Source: Neorhodopirellula lusitana
GTDB lineage: Bacteria; Planctomycetota; Planctomycetia; Pirellulales; Pirellulaceae
Direction: 5' to 3'
Assembly: GCF_900182915.1 (NCBI RefSeq)
Contig: NZ_FXUG01000005.1
Coordinates: forward strand, 248,001-312,000
DNA length: 64,000 nucleotides
The notes beneath the pieces are model-generated. The model did no database searches and was not told the DNA's origin. It was given only the letters and a program-made list of their open reading frames with translations. A program made the position numbers and the translations under genes. Below are positions 55,694 to 64,000 of this stretch, in pieces. Positions within the stretch are counted from its first letter, which is position 1. The number at the start of each line of letters is the position of its first letter.

Positions 55694-56044
55694 GGAGGAT
55701 CGCTTGATAAGGGGTGGTTCCCATCGAATCAGCCTGGAAGCAAAACTTCGCAAGCCCAATGACGAACCGGATCGACGTGCAGGCACCGTGCAATCGGCAC
55801 AACGATGGCATAGGTCTTCATCGGTTAGGCCCCCGATCCCATTGTGCTGATTCTTCCGGTCATGCCACTTGAATGTCCGATGCCGTCCAAACAAGCCGTA
55901 CAACCGTCACAAGTTGACATCCAAACACCCTGCTTTTTGCCCAAAAGCGAAGTTGCCCCCGTATTTTGAGCAAAATCAAACCTCAATCGTGGCCTAGAGT
56001 TGACCTAAACGCTTGTTAATCGTTCGCCCACCGTTGTCCGCAAA
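55694..56044. other. Divergent intergenic region, 351 bp
   Basis: This separates the large secreted protein gene from the PilZ gene, so both promoters are expected here. The part 55915-55985 is comparatively A/T-rich, but I find no clear hexamer pair with 16-18 bp spacing. Confidence 0.4.
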
Positions 56045-56758
56045 ATGACTTCTTCACCATCGACCATCAGCTCGAGCCAGCATCGCAACTGCGATCGGTT
56101 CGTTGCCAAGAATTCCGGCGAACTGAAAGCGGAATTACTGGTCTTACGAGACGATGAGGTCATCACCTACCCGTGCCAACTCGCTGACATCAGCTCCGGA
56201 GGGTGCGCCGTTCGTGCGACACTGATACGGCCCGACGAAGTGTCGGTCGCTGTGCTTCGAGTGAAAGACGCATCGGGGAAAGTCGACCTAGAAATGGCGG
56301 GGCGATTGTGTTGGAACCAACAAACATCCGTTGGCAGCAATACCTTTGGTTTCCGCTTCCGCCGCGAAATGCCTGACGAAACCATCGACTTCCTGGTATC
56401 CCAAGGTTTCGTCACGCGCCGACAAGAACAGCGAATCTCAGCCGGCACCCCGGTCCAAATTCGACGTGCATACGGACTGCCGAGTATTGAGTCAGCTACC
56501 TTAGAAGACTTCTCAACGACCGGTGTCCGATTGCATATCGACCACCTGGTTGATGCCGGCGAACGCCTGTTGGTTAGCACGTCTGGACCTGATACCGCAC
56601 AAAGCAGTGACCTCGCCTGTGAAGCGAGCAAAAAATCCAGCGGCAGCGTGACCGTCAAATGGGTTCGCCCCATCGAAGGACGTTACGAATGCGGTTGTGT
56701 CTTCCAAAACCTCGCGTCTTCCCGAGCAATCAACGACACGTTCGGTGCGTTAGCCTAA
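56045..56758 (+). CDS. Tandem PilZ-domain protein (c-di-GMP receptor)
   Basis: A protein of 237 residues with two PilZ-like units. Unit 1 has RNCDR (14-18, RxxxR) and DISSGG (48-53, DxSxxG). Unit 2 has RQEQR (126-130, RxxxR) and DFSTTG (155-160, DxSxxG). Both units therefore keep the full c-di-GMP-binding signature, and each is followed by beta-barrel-like strands (FGFRFRREM; YECGCVFQN). There is no membrane segment, so it is cytosolic. PilZ proteins relay c-di-GMP to flagella, polysaccharide export or other targets. It sits a few kb from flagellin/FliS and a Wza-type gene, and the window holds a diguanylate cyclase. Its stop codon lies inside a dispersed intergenic element. Confidence 0.85.
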   Translation: MTSSPSTISSSQHRNCDRFVAKNSGELKAELLVLRDDEVITYPCQLADISSGGCAVRATLIRPDEVSVAVLRVKDASGKVDLEMAGRLCWNQQTSVGSNTFGFRFRREMPDETIDFLVSQGFVTRRQEQRISAGTPVQIRRAYGLPSIESATLEDFSTTGVRLHIDHLVDAGERLLVSTSGPDTAQSSDLACEASKKSSGSVTVKWVRPIEGRYECGCVFQNLASSRAINDTFGALA

Positions 56759-56900
56759 CAGCCAGTTAAGTTTCGATTGCAATAGGCACAAACCCGGTGC
56801 CGTTCGGACAAAAGCGTTTGAAAACGCAACGATGATTAAGCTGGTGGACTGGACGCTGGAGCGTCTCTGCTACTTCGCTTTGCCAATTTCTACAGCCCGC
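56754..56900. repeat. Dispersed structured intergenic element, copy A
   Basis: It aligns along about 147 bp with 61969-62112. Shared blocks include CCTAACAGCC at the left end, a GATTGCA block, GCGTTTGAAAACGCAACGAT and GCGTCTCTGC. It contains two perfect stem-loops, GCGTTT-GA-AAACGC (56814-56827) and GACGCT-GG-AGCGTC (56852-56865). The element begins at the stop codon of the PilZ gene. Confidence 0.75.
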
Positions 56901-57226
56901 GAAGGCAGCCCTGCGGAATGGTTCGAACCTGAACCGACGTTAGTCTTTCCCGCAGCCAATTCTTGCGGCCTGTCGCGATGCTTCGCTTTGCGGTAAACCT
57001 TGTTATGGTGCGAGGTCGATTGCCAGGACGACAATTGCCAGAACGACAACTGCCAGTGCGCTGAATCGCCGTTGCCGCAAATTGCCTGCACGTCAGGCAA
57101 TGCCGGCACGCCAAGTCACCTCGCCACCGACTCGATCGGCACCATGATCAGCATCCCCAATCAGCACAAAGCGTGCTGACTGGTTGCATGCAATTCACTA
57201 CCTAAAACGGCGAAGGTTGAAACGCG
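56759..57226. other. Intergenic region, 468 bp, upstream of surE
   Basis: The left third is the dispersed element (copy A). The part at 57020-57060 has a short repeat of GCCAGRACGACAA. No gene is supported; the surE start at 57227 is preceded by GAAGG. Confidence 0.45.
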
Positions 57227-57988
57227 ATGCGGATTTTACTAACGAACGATGACGGTGTTTACGCCCCAGGTTTGGCGGCGTTGGGACAACAGCTTCGACA
57301 TCTCGGCGAAGTCATCACCGTCGCGCCAGCAACCGAACAAAGTGGTGTCGGGCATTCCATTACCTACCTGACTCCGCTAGTCCCCAAGTCAATCCATCGC
57401 GATGGGCGACACTGGGCTTGGGCGGTGGAAGGATCCCCGGCTGATTGCGTGAAACTATCGCTAGCCGAGTTGTTTGTCGACGAACCCATCGATCTGGTTG
57501 TCAGCGGCATCAACAGCGGACTGAACGCCGGCATCAACGTGCTGTATTCCGGCACAGTGGCCGCGGCCATTGAAGGCGCGTTTTTTGGAGTTACCAGCGT
57601 CGCGGTTTCTTTGGAACACGATGACGACGCCGACTTTGATGCCGCCGCGGTGATCGCCAAGAATGTTATCAGCCAGCTCATTCAACAAAAAGAATCCGCC
57701 GGCGGCCTGTTCAACCTCAACATCCCAACGGCAGCAACCCAGACCACACGAGACGTGAAAGTCGTCCCCATGGGTCTGGCACAATACGGCCGACGCTATG
57801 AAAAACGCCAAGACCCCGGAGGACGCGATTACTACTGGGCGTTGTGGTCCGAACCCAAGCAACCACCACCGAGCTTGACCGACGTGGCCCAACTTCGTGA
57901 AGGCAACGTCACATTGACGCCCCTGCATTTCAACCTCACGCGTCAAGAACTACTCGACCCGATGCAAGACTGGGGACTCCGATCCTAG
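57227..57988 (+). CDS. surE: 5'/3'-nucleotidase SurE
   Basis: A protein of 253 residues, the family length. The N-terminus MRILLTNDDGVYAPGL carries Asn7 and the metal-binding Asp8-Asp9 pair. EQSGVGHSIT carries the catalytic Ser39, and VVSGINSGLNAG the Asn (96) that completes the metal site; VLYSGTVAAAIEGAF is a further conserved block. The enzyme removes phosphate from nucleoside 5' and 3' monophosphates in the cytoplasm and is linked to stationary-phase survival in many bacteria. A GAAGG Shine-Dalgarno lies 10-14 bases upstream of the ATG. The gene is single here; in some bacteria it pairs with pcm, which is not seen. Confidence 0.96.
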   Translation: MRILLTNDDGVYAPGLAALGQQLRHLGEVITVAPATEQSGVGHSITYLTPLVPKSIHRDGRHWAWAVEGSPADCVKLSLAELFVDEPIDLVVSGINSGLNAGINVLYSGTVAAAIEGAFFGVTSVAVSLEHDDDADFDAAAVIAKNVISQLIQQKESAGGLFNLNIPTAATQTTRDVKVVPMGLAQYGRRYEKRQDPGGRDYYWALWSEPKQPPPSLTDVAQLREGNVTLTPLHFNLTRQELLDPMQDWGLRS

Positions 57989-58162
57989 AGTTGATTCAGC
58001 CTGTCGGGTCAGCTTAGCGTCAGTTCATTAGTACAGCGGTTGCCAAGCGGGACGGTACAAGCCGCCCGCACTTCTTCACGCCGCTACTTCCCATCAGGGT
58101 ATTTCCCACGCTTCCATATTCAATGGTTGGCATTTTCCGGCTGGGCATTTGCCGTGCAGTCA

Positions 58163-59281
58163 TCAATCGCACAGCCACCGCATGGATGCTTCCATGCCGT
58201 AATTGCGGACGTTGGATAGTTTGGACAAGACCACGTAGCAAACCAACAGGAAGATGACCGCCAAGACAAGAGCGTTGGCAACGGGCATCGCCTGTCTCCA
58301 GTAGTAGGTCGTTTCCTGACCGTTGGCCAAACCATAAATCCAAAGCGGCCATACGTGCGCAAGGTGATGCAGGATATAGAGCGAAAAGGAGTACTGGCTG
58401 AAGCGGCGAGTGATCTCCAAGAAGTGCGTGTGTGAGCGAAAGGTTGCATTCCGGTCAACGTATTGATGAACCGCCGCAAACAGAATCAGTATCACGCCTA
58501 ACATCCCCAACACATACGGGATACTGGGTGGAAACATCGACCAACCCTCAATCAGCCGCTCCGAAATATCGTCATTCAAATAGGGACGCGACAACAACGC
58601 CAGCAACGAAGTCGCCAGCATCCCCGCTCCCACCCCAACCATCGGCCACAACGAAAACGTCGCCTCACTCGACGGAACTGTCACGCCATCCGAAGTCTTC
58701 TCCGGAATGCGGTCGAACAGCCACCTCGCCGTTACGAAACCCGCCAGCGAGAAAGATAGCCAAGGGAAGATCGGAAAATAGCCCGTGCTAAGGAATCCGA
58801 TGCACACATCCGATAGCGTCCACTCGTAGTCGAAGTACCGGTTAACCCAGTACGCATCGTACTCCACCATCTCACGCAACACCGGGCTGATCCACAACGA
58901 CATGACCGCAATCATGATCGGCACCTGCACCGGAAGCCCACGCATCGAATTGAGCAACAACAACGCCACACCAATGAACGTCAACACGTCCCAGTTGAAG
59001 GTATCCTCGGGAAGCCAAACTAAAATATTGTAAGCAATCCCAACCCCAAAGACGAACAGTCCACGACGAACCGAAATTCGCGAGATCTCTCGATCGCTGG
59101 TGCCTTTGGCTCGTCGACTATCCGACCACAAGTAGTAACTCACCCCAGACAAAAACGCGAACAGGGGTGCCCCCATGCCTGCAATCGGCAAACCCACGCC
59201 CGCCAGGTTTTCGGCAAAGTGCACCAACACCATCACCGCGATCGCCACCGTGCGGAGAATATCAATCGATGGATATCGCAT
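58163..59281 (-). CDS. Multi-pass membrane acyltransferase-like protein (DUF1624/HGSNAT type)
   Basis: A protein of 372 residues with about ten membrane segments. The start RYPSIDILRTVAIAVMVLVHF matches the opening D-x-x-R-x-x-A-I-x-x-M-x-x-x-H motif of DUF1624 and related membrane acyltransferases, with the candidate catalytic His in VLVHF. Later blocks are PLFAFLSGVSYYLW, FPIFPWLSFSLAGFVTARWLF and FSQYSFSLYILHHLAHVWPLW. Such proteins acylate sugars or polymers across the membrane; the acceptor here is unknown. It is the last gene of a minus-strand operon, with its start 3 bp from the stop of the RMD1-like gene. Confidence 0.72.
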   Translation of the reverse strand: MRYPSIDILRTVAIAVMVLVHFAENLAGVGLPIAGMGAPLFAFLSGVSYYLWSDSRRAKGTSDREISRISVRRGLFVFGVGIAYNILVWLPEDTFNWDVLTFIGVALLLLNSMRGLPVQVPIMIAVMSLWISPVLREMVEYDAYWVNRYFDYEWTLSDVCIGFLSTGYFPIFPWLSFSLAGFVTARWLFDRIPEKTSDGVTVPSSEATFSLWPMVGVGAGMLATSLLALLSRPYLNDDISERLIEGWSMFPPSIPYVLGMLGVILILFAAVHQYVDRNATFRSHTHFLEITRRFSQYSFSLYILHHLAHVWPLWIYGLANGQETTYYWRQAMPVANALVLAVIFLLVCYVVLSKLSNVRNYGMEASMRWLCD

Positions 59282-59284
59282 GGA

Positions 59285-60322
59285 CTACTGCCCCATGCCG
59301 GTAAGAAATTCAAACCCATACAACAAAGTTTGGGCTACCAACAAAATGATAATGAACCACTCCAAGAGATGGCCCTTGCGAGCCTGCACAAAATCACTCG
59401 ATCGTTGTCCGCACATTTCGTAGACCTGATCAAAAACGGAAAGCTGCTCATCCAGTTGCTCATAGCGATGCAACATTCGTGTTCGCTCACGAAGCCGCTC
59501 ACTGACCTGACTCGCCAGCGTGGGTGGGTGAACATGCGGCGTATGAACTTGGGGACTAAGCCGGGCCAGGCGAGCACGAAGTCGCGCAATCTGTTGAAAT
59601 CGACTTCGCAATTGTTCGGTCATCCGCAAGTCCCGTTCGCCCACTTCAAACGCCAACGGAATGTCCTCGTCCAAGTCGGACCAAGAAGCCCCCAACTGCT
59701 GTTCCATTTCCCTAAGCTCCAGTTCGTAAAACGAAACCTCCACCATGGCTTTGAAAACGGATTCCAAACGCTCCGGAACGGCGTAGATCGCCAGCCGGCC
59801 AGCGGCCCAAAAGATTTGAGTACCCTGGAAAGTCATTGCCAAACTCGGTGTGGATCCCGGTGGCAATTCAGCTTCCACCCACTCTCGCATTTGCTTTAAC
59901 GTCTCACGCTGACGCGTCGCCCCGTCGGTTTGGCCAGCCTGCATCGGCACACCGCCCCCGTCGCCCCCATTCACCGCGTAGCCTCCGTTGCCACCGCCCG
60001 AATGCTGATTCCCCGGATACGCTCCATCCGAGATCCGATCAATCACTTGATCGTGCCCTCCACTGGCAATCGTCAGCACCGTCAAATCAACGTGAGACTT
60101 ACCAGCCTTGGCTGCATCGGTTGCATTGCTCGCCCCCGGCGGGACAACAATCGCCTGGCGACCAACCGCAGCAGGAAACCGCAGGACGGAATGTTCATCC
60201 CCCTGATCCAGCGGGACAAAAGCGATCTGGCGAACAAGGCCTTGCTCGGGGACCGGTGCAAAAGGCGTCGCCGTGGCACTACCGAGCGCAGAATCACCGT
60301 TGGAATGCGGTTCTTGAATCAT
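59285..60322 (-). CDS. RMD1/DUF155-like membrane protein
   Basis: A protein of 345 residues. The N-terminal 130 residues are variable, with a Gly/Asn-rich stretch. From about 170, QIFWAAGRLAIYAVPERLESVFKAMVEVSFYELELREMEQQL looks like the core of the family. It is followed by a charged helical region and LDEQLSVFDQVYEMCGQRSSDF, then a C-terminal membrane anchor LEWFIIILLVAQTLLYGFEF (about 320-340). The order helix-bundle, short linker, L-E-W-x-I-I-x-L anchor resembles yeast RMD1/RMND1 proteins. The similarity is by pattern only and moderate. It overlaps the FAD oxidoreductase by 4 bp (ATGA). Confidence 0.5.
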   Translation of the reverse strand: MIQEPHSNGDSALGSATATPFAPVPEQGLVRQIAFVPLDQGDEHSVLRFPAAVGRQAIVVPPGASNATDAAKAGKSHVDLTVLTIASGGHDQVIDRISDGAYPGNQHSGGGNGGYAVNGGDGGGVPMQAGQTDGATRQRETLKQMREWVEAELPPGSTPSLAMTFQGTQIFWAAGRLAIYAVPERLESVFKAMVEVSFYELELREMEQQLGASWSDLDEDIPLAFEVGERDLRMTEQLRSRFQQIARLRARLARLSPQVHTPHVHPPTLASQVSERLRERTRMLHRYEQLDEQLSVFDQVYEMCGQRSSDFVQARKGHLLEWFIIILLVAQTLLYGFEFLTGMGQ

Positions 60323-61788
60323 ACCGTTTGCTGGTCAGTGTGGTTGGAAAAGTTGGTTATGGAAGAGTGCGAATCGGTCGACGAAGGCGCCCCGATTGGA
60401 TGATCCGCGATTTCAGCTGCCATCCATTCAGCAACGTAATTCGCCGAATCGAGAACACCGTTGAGTGTTGAATCAAAGAGATAATCGCCAACACAAAACA
60501 GATTCGGATTTTGCATCGCATCGGGTTGATGACGCCGATCCAAAGTGACGGGCGTCTCACCACCAGGCATCGCATTGACGGCACCGATCCAGCGATGGAC
60601 CTGGCCCTCGATGAAGACGTCGCGACCATGACTCAGGAATGATGGCAAGGAATCCAATGCCTCGTTGATCAGTTGCTGGTCGTCCAGCTCACTCATCCTT
60701 GCCGCATCGTCACCACCAAGCAGCCACCCCAGAACACCTCGATCACAACCGGGGTCCCGAGACGACTCGTCGTATAGACAACAACCGCCAAACTTGTCGA
60801 GCATCCAATACGAGTCACTGAATTGGTTTCGCCAGAATGGCGATTCAAACAACAACGTCATCCGCAAATAATGAGCTGGATAGTCATAGAAATCGTGGTG
60901 TGCTCGCATCTTCGCCGCCAGGCCATCACATTCGTAGCCGATCGAATTGAAGTGAGCCAACGGCAGAGCGACAACAACGAAATCAAACTCCTCCACGCGG
61001 AAGGCTTCACTTTGCACCGAATCTTCGCTGCAAATGGAACGAACTTGCATCGAACCTTGCGGTGTTCGAACGATACTTTCAACACGGTGCTCCAGCCGAA
61101 ACGTCGCCGAAATCCGAGCGATCAACTCTTGAGGCAATCGCTCGTTTCCACCCTCGATTCCATAGACGCCCATGTAAGCGGGGTCATTCATCAAGTAGTT
61201 CTGCAGCCCATACGCAACGCTTGTCTGCCGAGGTTCCGCTGCCAGATCACTGTGCATCAAATTCTCGATGTACTGGAACGACGGATGCGGTTTCAAATCG
61301 GTCAGCAACGAGTCAAAGCGTTGCTTTTGCACATGTTCCGTAGTGTCGGAACCGTGTTCATGAGTGTGATCGTTCGCGTGATAGAATTCCTGTGGCGTCA
61401 TCATGTCCTTCGCCATCCGATCGAATTGCACAACGGCCTGTGCTGCGTCCGCACCAAGGTGATCGGCAATGTCATCCATGTTCGCCAGCACTTGCTCGTT
61501 CATGACAACCGCTGGTCCACCCATCGGACGAATCGGCAGCCCGAGTTCCTTGATCAGTTCCTTCAGGGCATCTTCGTCGAAGTGGGAGTAGTCGTAAAAC
61601 TCGGCGGCTCCGGCCTCATACCCAACGGGATGACTCGCAAAACGCGGCGTCAGAATTTTCCCACCCAGCCGTGGACTGGCCTCAAAGACGGTTATCTCAA
61701 CCGGATGGGTCGCTAACTTCTGCAGCGCATGAGCGGTCATCAACCCGCCCGGACCGCCACCTATGATTCCGACTTTCCACGTTTTCAT
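60319..61788 (-). CDS. FAD-dependent flavin amine oxidase-type oxidoreductase
   Basis: I place the start at ATG 61788 (MKTWKVGIIGGGPGG), since the dinucleotide-binding motif must lie at the very N-terminus; the open frame to 61923 is not needed. 489 residues. Features: GIIGGGPGGLMTAHAL (8-22), VFEASPRLGGKILT, the family's R-x-G-G motif with a Leu insert, YEAGAAEFYDYSHF, YGIEGGNERLPQELIARI, and a C-terminal NLFCVGDYLFDSTLNGVLDSANYVAEWM, which binds FAD. Substrate candidates are amines, carotenoids or protoporphyrinogen-like molecules; none is decided by sequence. A His-rich insert (HANDHTHEHG) lies near 165-175. First gene of a three-gene operon. Confidence 0.88.
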   Translation of the reverse strand: MKTWKVGIIGGGPGGLMTAHALQKLATHPVEITVFEASPRLGGKILTPRFASHPVGYEAGAAEFYDYSHFDEDALKELIKELGLPIRPMGGPAVVMNEQVLANMDDIADHLGADAAQAVVQFDRMAKDMMTPQEFYHANDHTHEHGSDTTEHVQKQRFDSLLTDLKPHPSFQYIENLMHSDLAAEPRQTSVAYGLQNYLMNDPAYMGVYGIEGGNERLPQELIARISATFRLEHRVESIVRTPQGSMQVRSICSEDSVQSEAFRVEEFDFVVVALPLAHFNSIGYECDGLAAKMRAHHDFYDYPAHYLRMTLLFESPFWRNQFSDSYWMLDKFGGCCLYDESSRDPGCDRGVLGWLLGGDDAARMSELDDQQLINEALDSLPSFLSHGRDVFIEGQVHRWIGAVNAMPGGETPVTLDRRHQPDAMQNPNLFCVGDYLFDSTLNGVLDSANYVAEWMAAEIADHPIGAPSSTDSHSSITNFSNHTDQQTV

Positions 61789-62623
61789 TGATTGATCCGA
61801 GAAGTTGTCGTTTGTGGTGAGGGATTGCGCTGAAGCCCCTTGGTTGCCACAGCATCGTGATTCCGCCGCCCAATCTCGCAAAATCTCCCACCAACAAAAA
61901 CCGCGGCTTTCACGCACAGCCAACCTTCACCCGGTGACGAGCGCCAACGCACCAACTCCTCTCCCGCCCCTAACAGCCTGTTGATTTTTGATTGCAGTAG
62001 ACAAAGCCCCTGTACCGCTCGCATCAAAGCGTTTGAGAACGCAACGATTTAGCTGGCGGACCGAACGCCAAAGCGTCTCTGCGACCTTGCGATGCGAATT
62101 TCAACCGGCCGCCCCCCCGCCTGAAACATCACCGGTTTTTAGAAGCTCGGCAACGAAGGCCTGCACGATCCGCGGCCATAGGAAGCCTCGAATACAGTCG
62201 TTTGTACAACAGATATTTTCCGTCATTCTCTCGAATCGGATCGCAAGACATCGGCAACGCGGCGGGACTACCAATGCCTGCCTCCGGCCCGGCTTCATAG
62301 GGTTGAATCGAGAATTCCTTGCCTCACTTGAGTCAAGGCTCTGCTCCGATTGCCAGCCGTGACGTCATTTGTTCTCAAAATGGCCAGGCGTCTAACGCCA
62401 ATTCGAGTCCCAAAACCGGTTAAACACCCCAACGAGTTTCGCCAACACGACTCTGAGTTTCGATATTGCGTCAACCATGCGTAGCGAGCCGCAAAACAAG
62501 TTAGCTTTCGCTATGCTGACGTTCTCGCCTCGTCGCATGCATCCGAATTCAGATCGGCCCCGCCCGCATGCAAAATCCAATACCGATTCATCACAATTGT
62601 GATTGGGAGTCTTGGTGCAACAA
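61789..62623. other. Divergent intergenic region, 835 bp
   Basis: It contains dispersed element copy B (61969-62112). The remainder (62113-62623) shows no supported gene, RNA or clear promoter; all open frames are short and of poor composition. Confidence 0.5.
61969..62112. repeat. Dispersed structured intergenic element, copy B
   Basis: It aligns with copy A at 56754-56900. Stem 1 is GCGTTT-GA-GAACGC (62029-62042), where one T-A pair of copy A becomes T-G. Stem 2 is ACGC-CAAA-GCGT (62065-62076), a different loop sequence around the same stem core. The ends CCTAACAGCC and CCGC are shared. Confidence 0.75.
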
Positions 62624-64000
62624 ATGACACCTTCACTAAAATCCACACCGTTCTCGGTAGCCAGCATGTGCCATTTCCTATGCCGTTGGTCACTTTCGGC
62701 ACTATTGCTATTTGCGTCGCTACATCAGGCCCATGCAAACCCAGAAAGTGACGCCGAGAAAACGACGACGGCGAATGCTGACGTCACCTTCAATCGCGAC
62801 ATCCGTTCCCTACTGTCGTCTCGATGCTTTGCTTGCCATGGACCAGATGAAGAATCCCGGGAAGCAGGCCTGCGATTGGACCAAGCCGATGGGGACGAGG
62901 GTGCAATTGGCTTAGCGATCGAACCTGGTTCGATCGAAGACAGCGAATTGTGGAGCCGAATCACATCCGATGACGAATCCATGCTGATGCCGCCGCCGGA
63001 CTCGCACCTGAAACCATTCTCAAAACAGGAACAACAACTCATCCGCCGCTGGATCGAATCAGGCGCCGACTACGAAGCCTACTGGGCGTTCACGCCACCA
63101 ACCCAACCCAAGACGCCGGAAGTACAAAATCAAGGCAAACCCTGGAGCGACCAAACCATCGATCGCTTCGTACTGCAAAAGCTAGTTGCCCAAGGCGAAA
63201 CGCCCGCGAGGGAAGCCGACGCAAGAACATTGATTCGCCGAGTGACTTTTGACTTAACTGGATTGCCGCCCACGCGCGAAGAAATTCGGCAATTCAGTGC
63301 CGCCTACGCCGACGCCCCCGAGACGGCTTGGGAAGAACTGATCGACGACTTGATTTCACGCCCGCAATATGGCGAACACTGGGCTCGGCATTGGCTGGAC
63401 CTCGTTCGATTTGCCGACACCAACGGCATGCATAAGGATTTCTATCGTAACCACGTCGCCTACCGTGACTGGGTGATTCGAGCCTTCAACGACAATCTCC
63501 GTTATGACGATTTCACTCGCTATCAGATCGCCGGCGACCTGTATCCCAATCCGACCAAAGACCAACTGATCGCTTCCGGGTTCCACCGCCTGCACTTGAT
63601 TATCGATCGCGGCACGGCGTTGCCCGAAGAGAGCCACGTCAAGAATGTGATCGACCGAGTGACCGCGGTGGGGACCGCGTTCATGGGCCTGACCGTGCAG
63701 TGCGCGCAGTGCCACGACCACAAGTTCGATCCGATTACTCAAAAAGACTTCTTTTCACTTTACGCATTCTTCAACAACATCGACGCCGCCCCAGAAACAA
63801 ATCCCAAAATCATGTCCGATGGATTGCAAGAACCCATCGCCCGGTGGCCCACCGCGAAGCAAGCGACGGACCTGAAGCGTTTCGACAAAAAGCTTGCCGA
63901 CGCTAATGCGAAACTTAGCAAGATTGAAATCGCCATCGCCGCGCAAAGGGAAAAAGAATCAGATGCCGGCAAGCAGGAAATCATCGGCGATGCGTTGTCG
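62624..64000 (+). CDS. Planctomycete cytochrome/PSD1 (DUF1549-type) protein, partial
   Basis: The reading frame from ATG 62624 runs to the window end (459 codons); ATG 62666 is an alternative start. Signal peptide RWSLSALLLFASLHQAHA (about 21-38). A planctomycete cytochrome domain has haem motif CFACHGPDE (68-76), LRLDQADG and LMPPPDSHLKPFS. The DUF1549/PSCyt2 part has RRVTFDLTGLPPTREEI, YGEHWARHWLDLVRFADTNG, YRDWVIRAFNDNLRYDDF, then a second haem motif in CAQCHDHKFDPITQKDF. The DUF1553/PSD1 domain should follow beyond the edge. These proteins are typical of planctomycetes and are often found beside DUF1501 sulfatase-like genes. Probably periplasmic. Confidence 0.93.
   Translation, partial: MTPSLKSTPFSVASMCHFLCRWSLSALLLFASLHQAHANPESDAEKTTTANADVTFNRDIRSLLSSRCFACHGPDEESREAGLRLDQADGDEGAIGLAIEPGSIEDSELWSRITSDDESMLMPPPDSHLKPFSKQEQQLIRRWIESGADYEAYWAFTPPTQPKTPEVQNQGKPWSDQTIDRFVLQKLVAQGETPAREADARTLIRRVTFDLTGLPPTREEIRQFSAAYADAPETAWEELIDDLISRPQYGEHWARHWLDLVRFADTNGMHKDFYRNHVAYRDWVIRAFNDNLRYDDFTRYQIAGDLYPNPTKDQLIASGFHRLHLIIDRGTALPEESHVKNVIDRVTAVGTAFMGLTVQCAQCHDHKFDPITQKDFFSLYAFFNNIDAAPETNPKIMSDGLQEPIARWPTAKQATDLKRFDKKLADANAKLSKIEIAIAAQREKESDAGKQEIIGDALS

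Noticed and set aside
62113-62623. Possible gene remnant between the dispersed element and the PSD1 gene
   Set aside because: Open frames are short with no recognisable protein segment on either strand.

Overview
The window looks like a chromosomal segment of a planctomycete of the Pirellulaceae, close to Rhodopirellula. The evidence is the kind of genes present: a planctomycete cytochrome/PSD1 protein (DUF1549 type) at the right edge, a secreted DUF1080 protein, a Tat-exported Gfo/Idh/MocA oxidoreductase, several very large secreted membrane proteins of unknown function, and frequent GTG/TTG starts without strong Shine-Dalgarno sites. Genes lie on both strands with many convergent and divergent pairs. 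I see no rRNA, tRNA, CRISPR array, transposase, integrase or phage module. Genus assignment is inference.

Left part (1-12.7 kb): end of a PgsC/PgsB poly-gamma-glutamate-type synthase pair, an unrecognised secreted protein that ends inside a 14-bp tandem repeat, a GlmU-like left-handed beta-helix nucleotidyltransferase/acetyltransferase, a Tyr/Ser/Pro-rich secreted protein, a response regulator-diguanylate cyclase, an NCS2-like permease, KdsB (CMP-Kdo synthesis) and a DUF1080 protein.

Middle-left (12.8-30 kb): a histidine-rich polytopic membrane protein, an ABC exporter-like half-transporter whose nucleotide-binding motifs are nearly all degraded, an ABC-2 permease, a YidE/AspT-type transporter, a glucose-6-phosphate isomerase lacking the usual C-terminal motif, a MotA/ExbB-like and ExbD-like pair bridged by a 50-residue overlapping ORF, two tandem secreted mono-heme paralogues, a PfkB-family (adenosine kinase-like) kinase, an oxidoreductase and a leucine-rich-repeat lipoprotein.

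Centre (31-46 kb): a tightly overlapping three-gene operon on the minus strand. It encodes a 1597-residue secreted membrane protein, a 3022-residue protein that looks like two such proteins fused in frame (an internal signal peptide starts exactly at residue 1501), and a cysteine desulfurase-family PLP enzyme. This is the best candidate here for an undescribed system.

Right part (46-64 kb): an M32 carboxypeptidase, a large flagellin with a clear terminator followed by a FliS-like chaperone, a Wza-type polysaccharide export protein with a possible zinc ribbon, its large secreted neighbour, a tandem PilZ protein, SurE, a three-gene operon (FAD oxidoreductase, RMD1/DUF155-like protein, membrane acyltransferase-like protein) and the start of a PSD1 cytochrome protein. 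The window holds a c-di-GMP producer and a double PilZ receptor near flagellar and polysaccharide-export genes, which would fit motile/sessile switching, but no direct link is shown.

Two further themes: short tandem repeats (15 bp in coding DNA, giving pentapeptide linkers; 14, 19 and 20 bp in intergenic DNA), and a dispersed element of about 145 bp present twice (56.75 and 61.97 kb), with two small stem-loops that are conserved between the copies.
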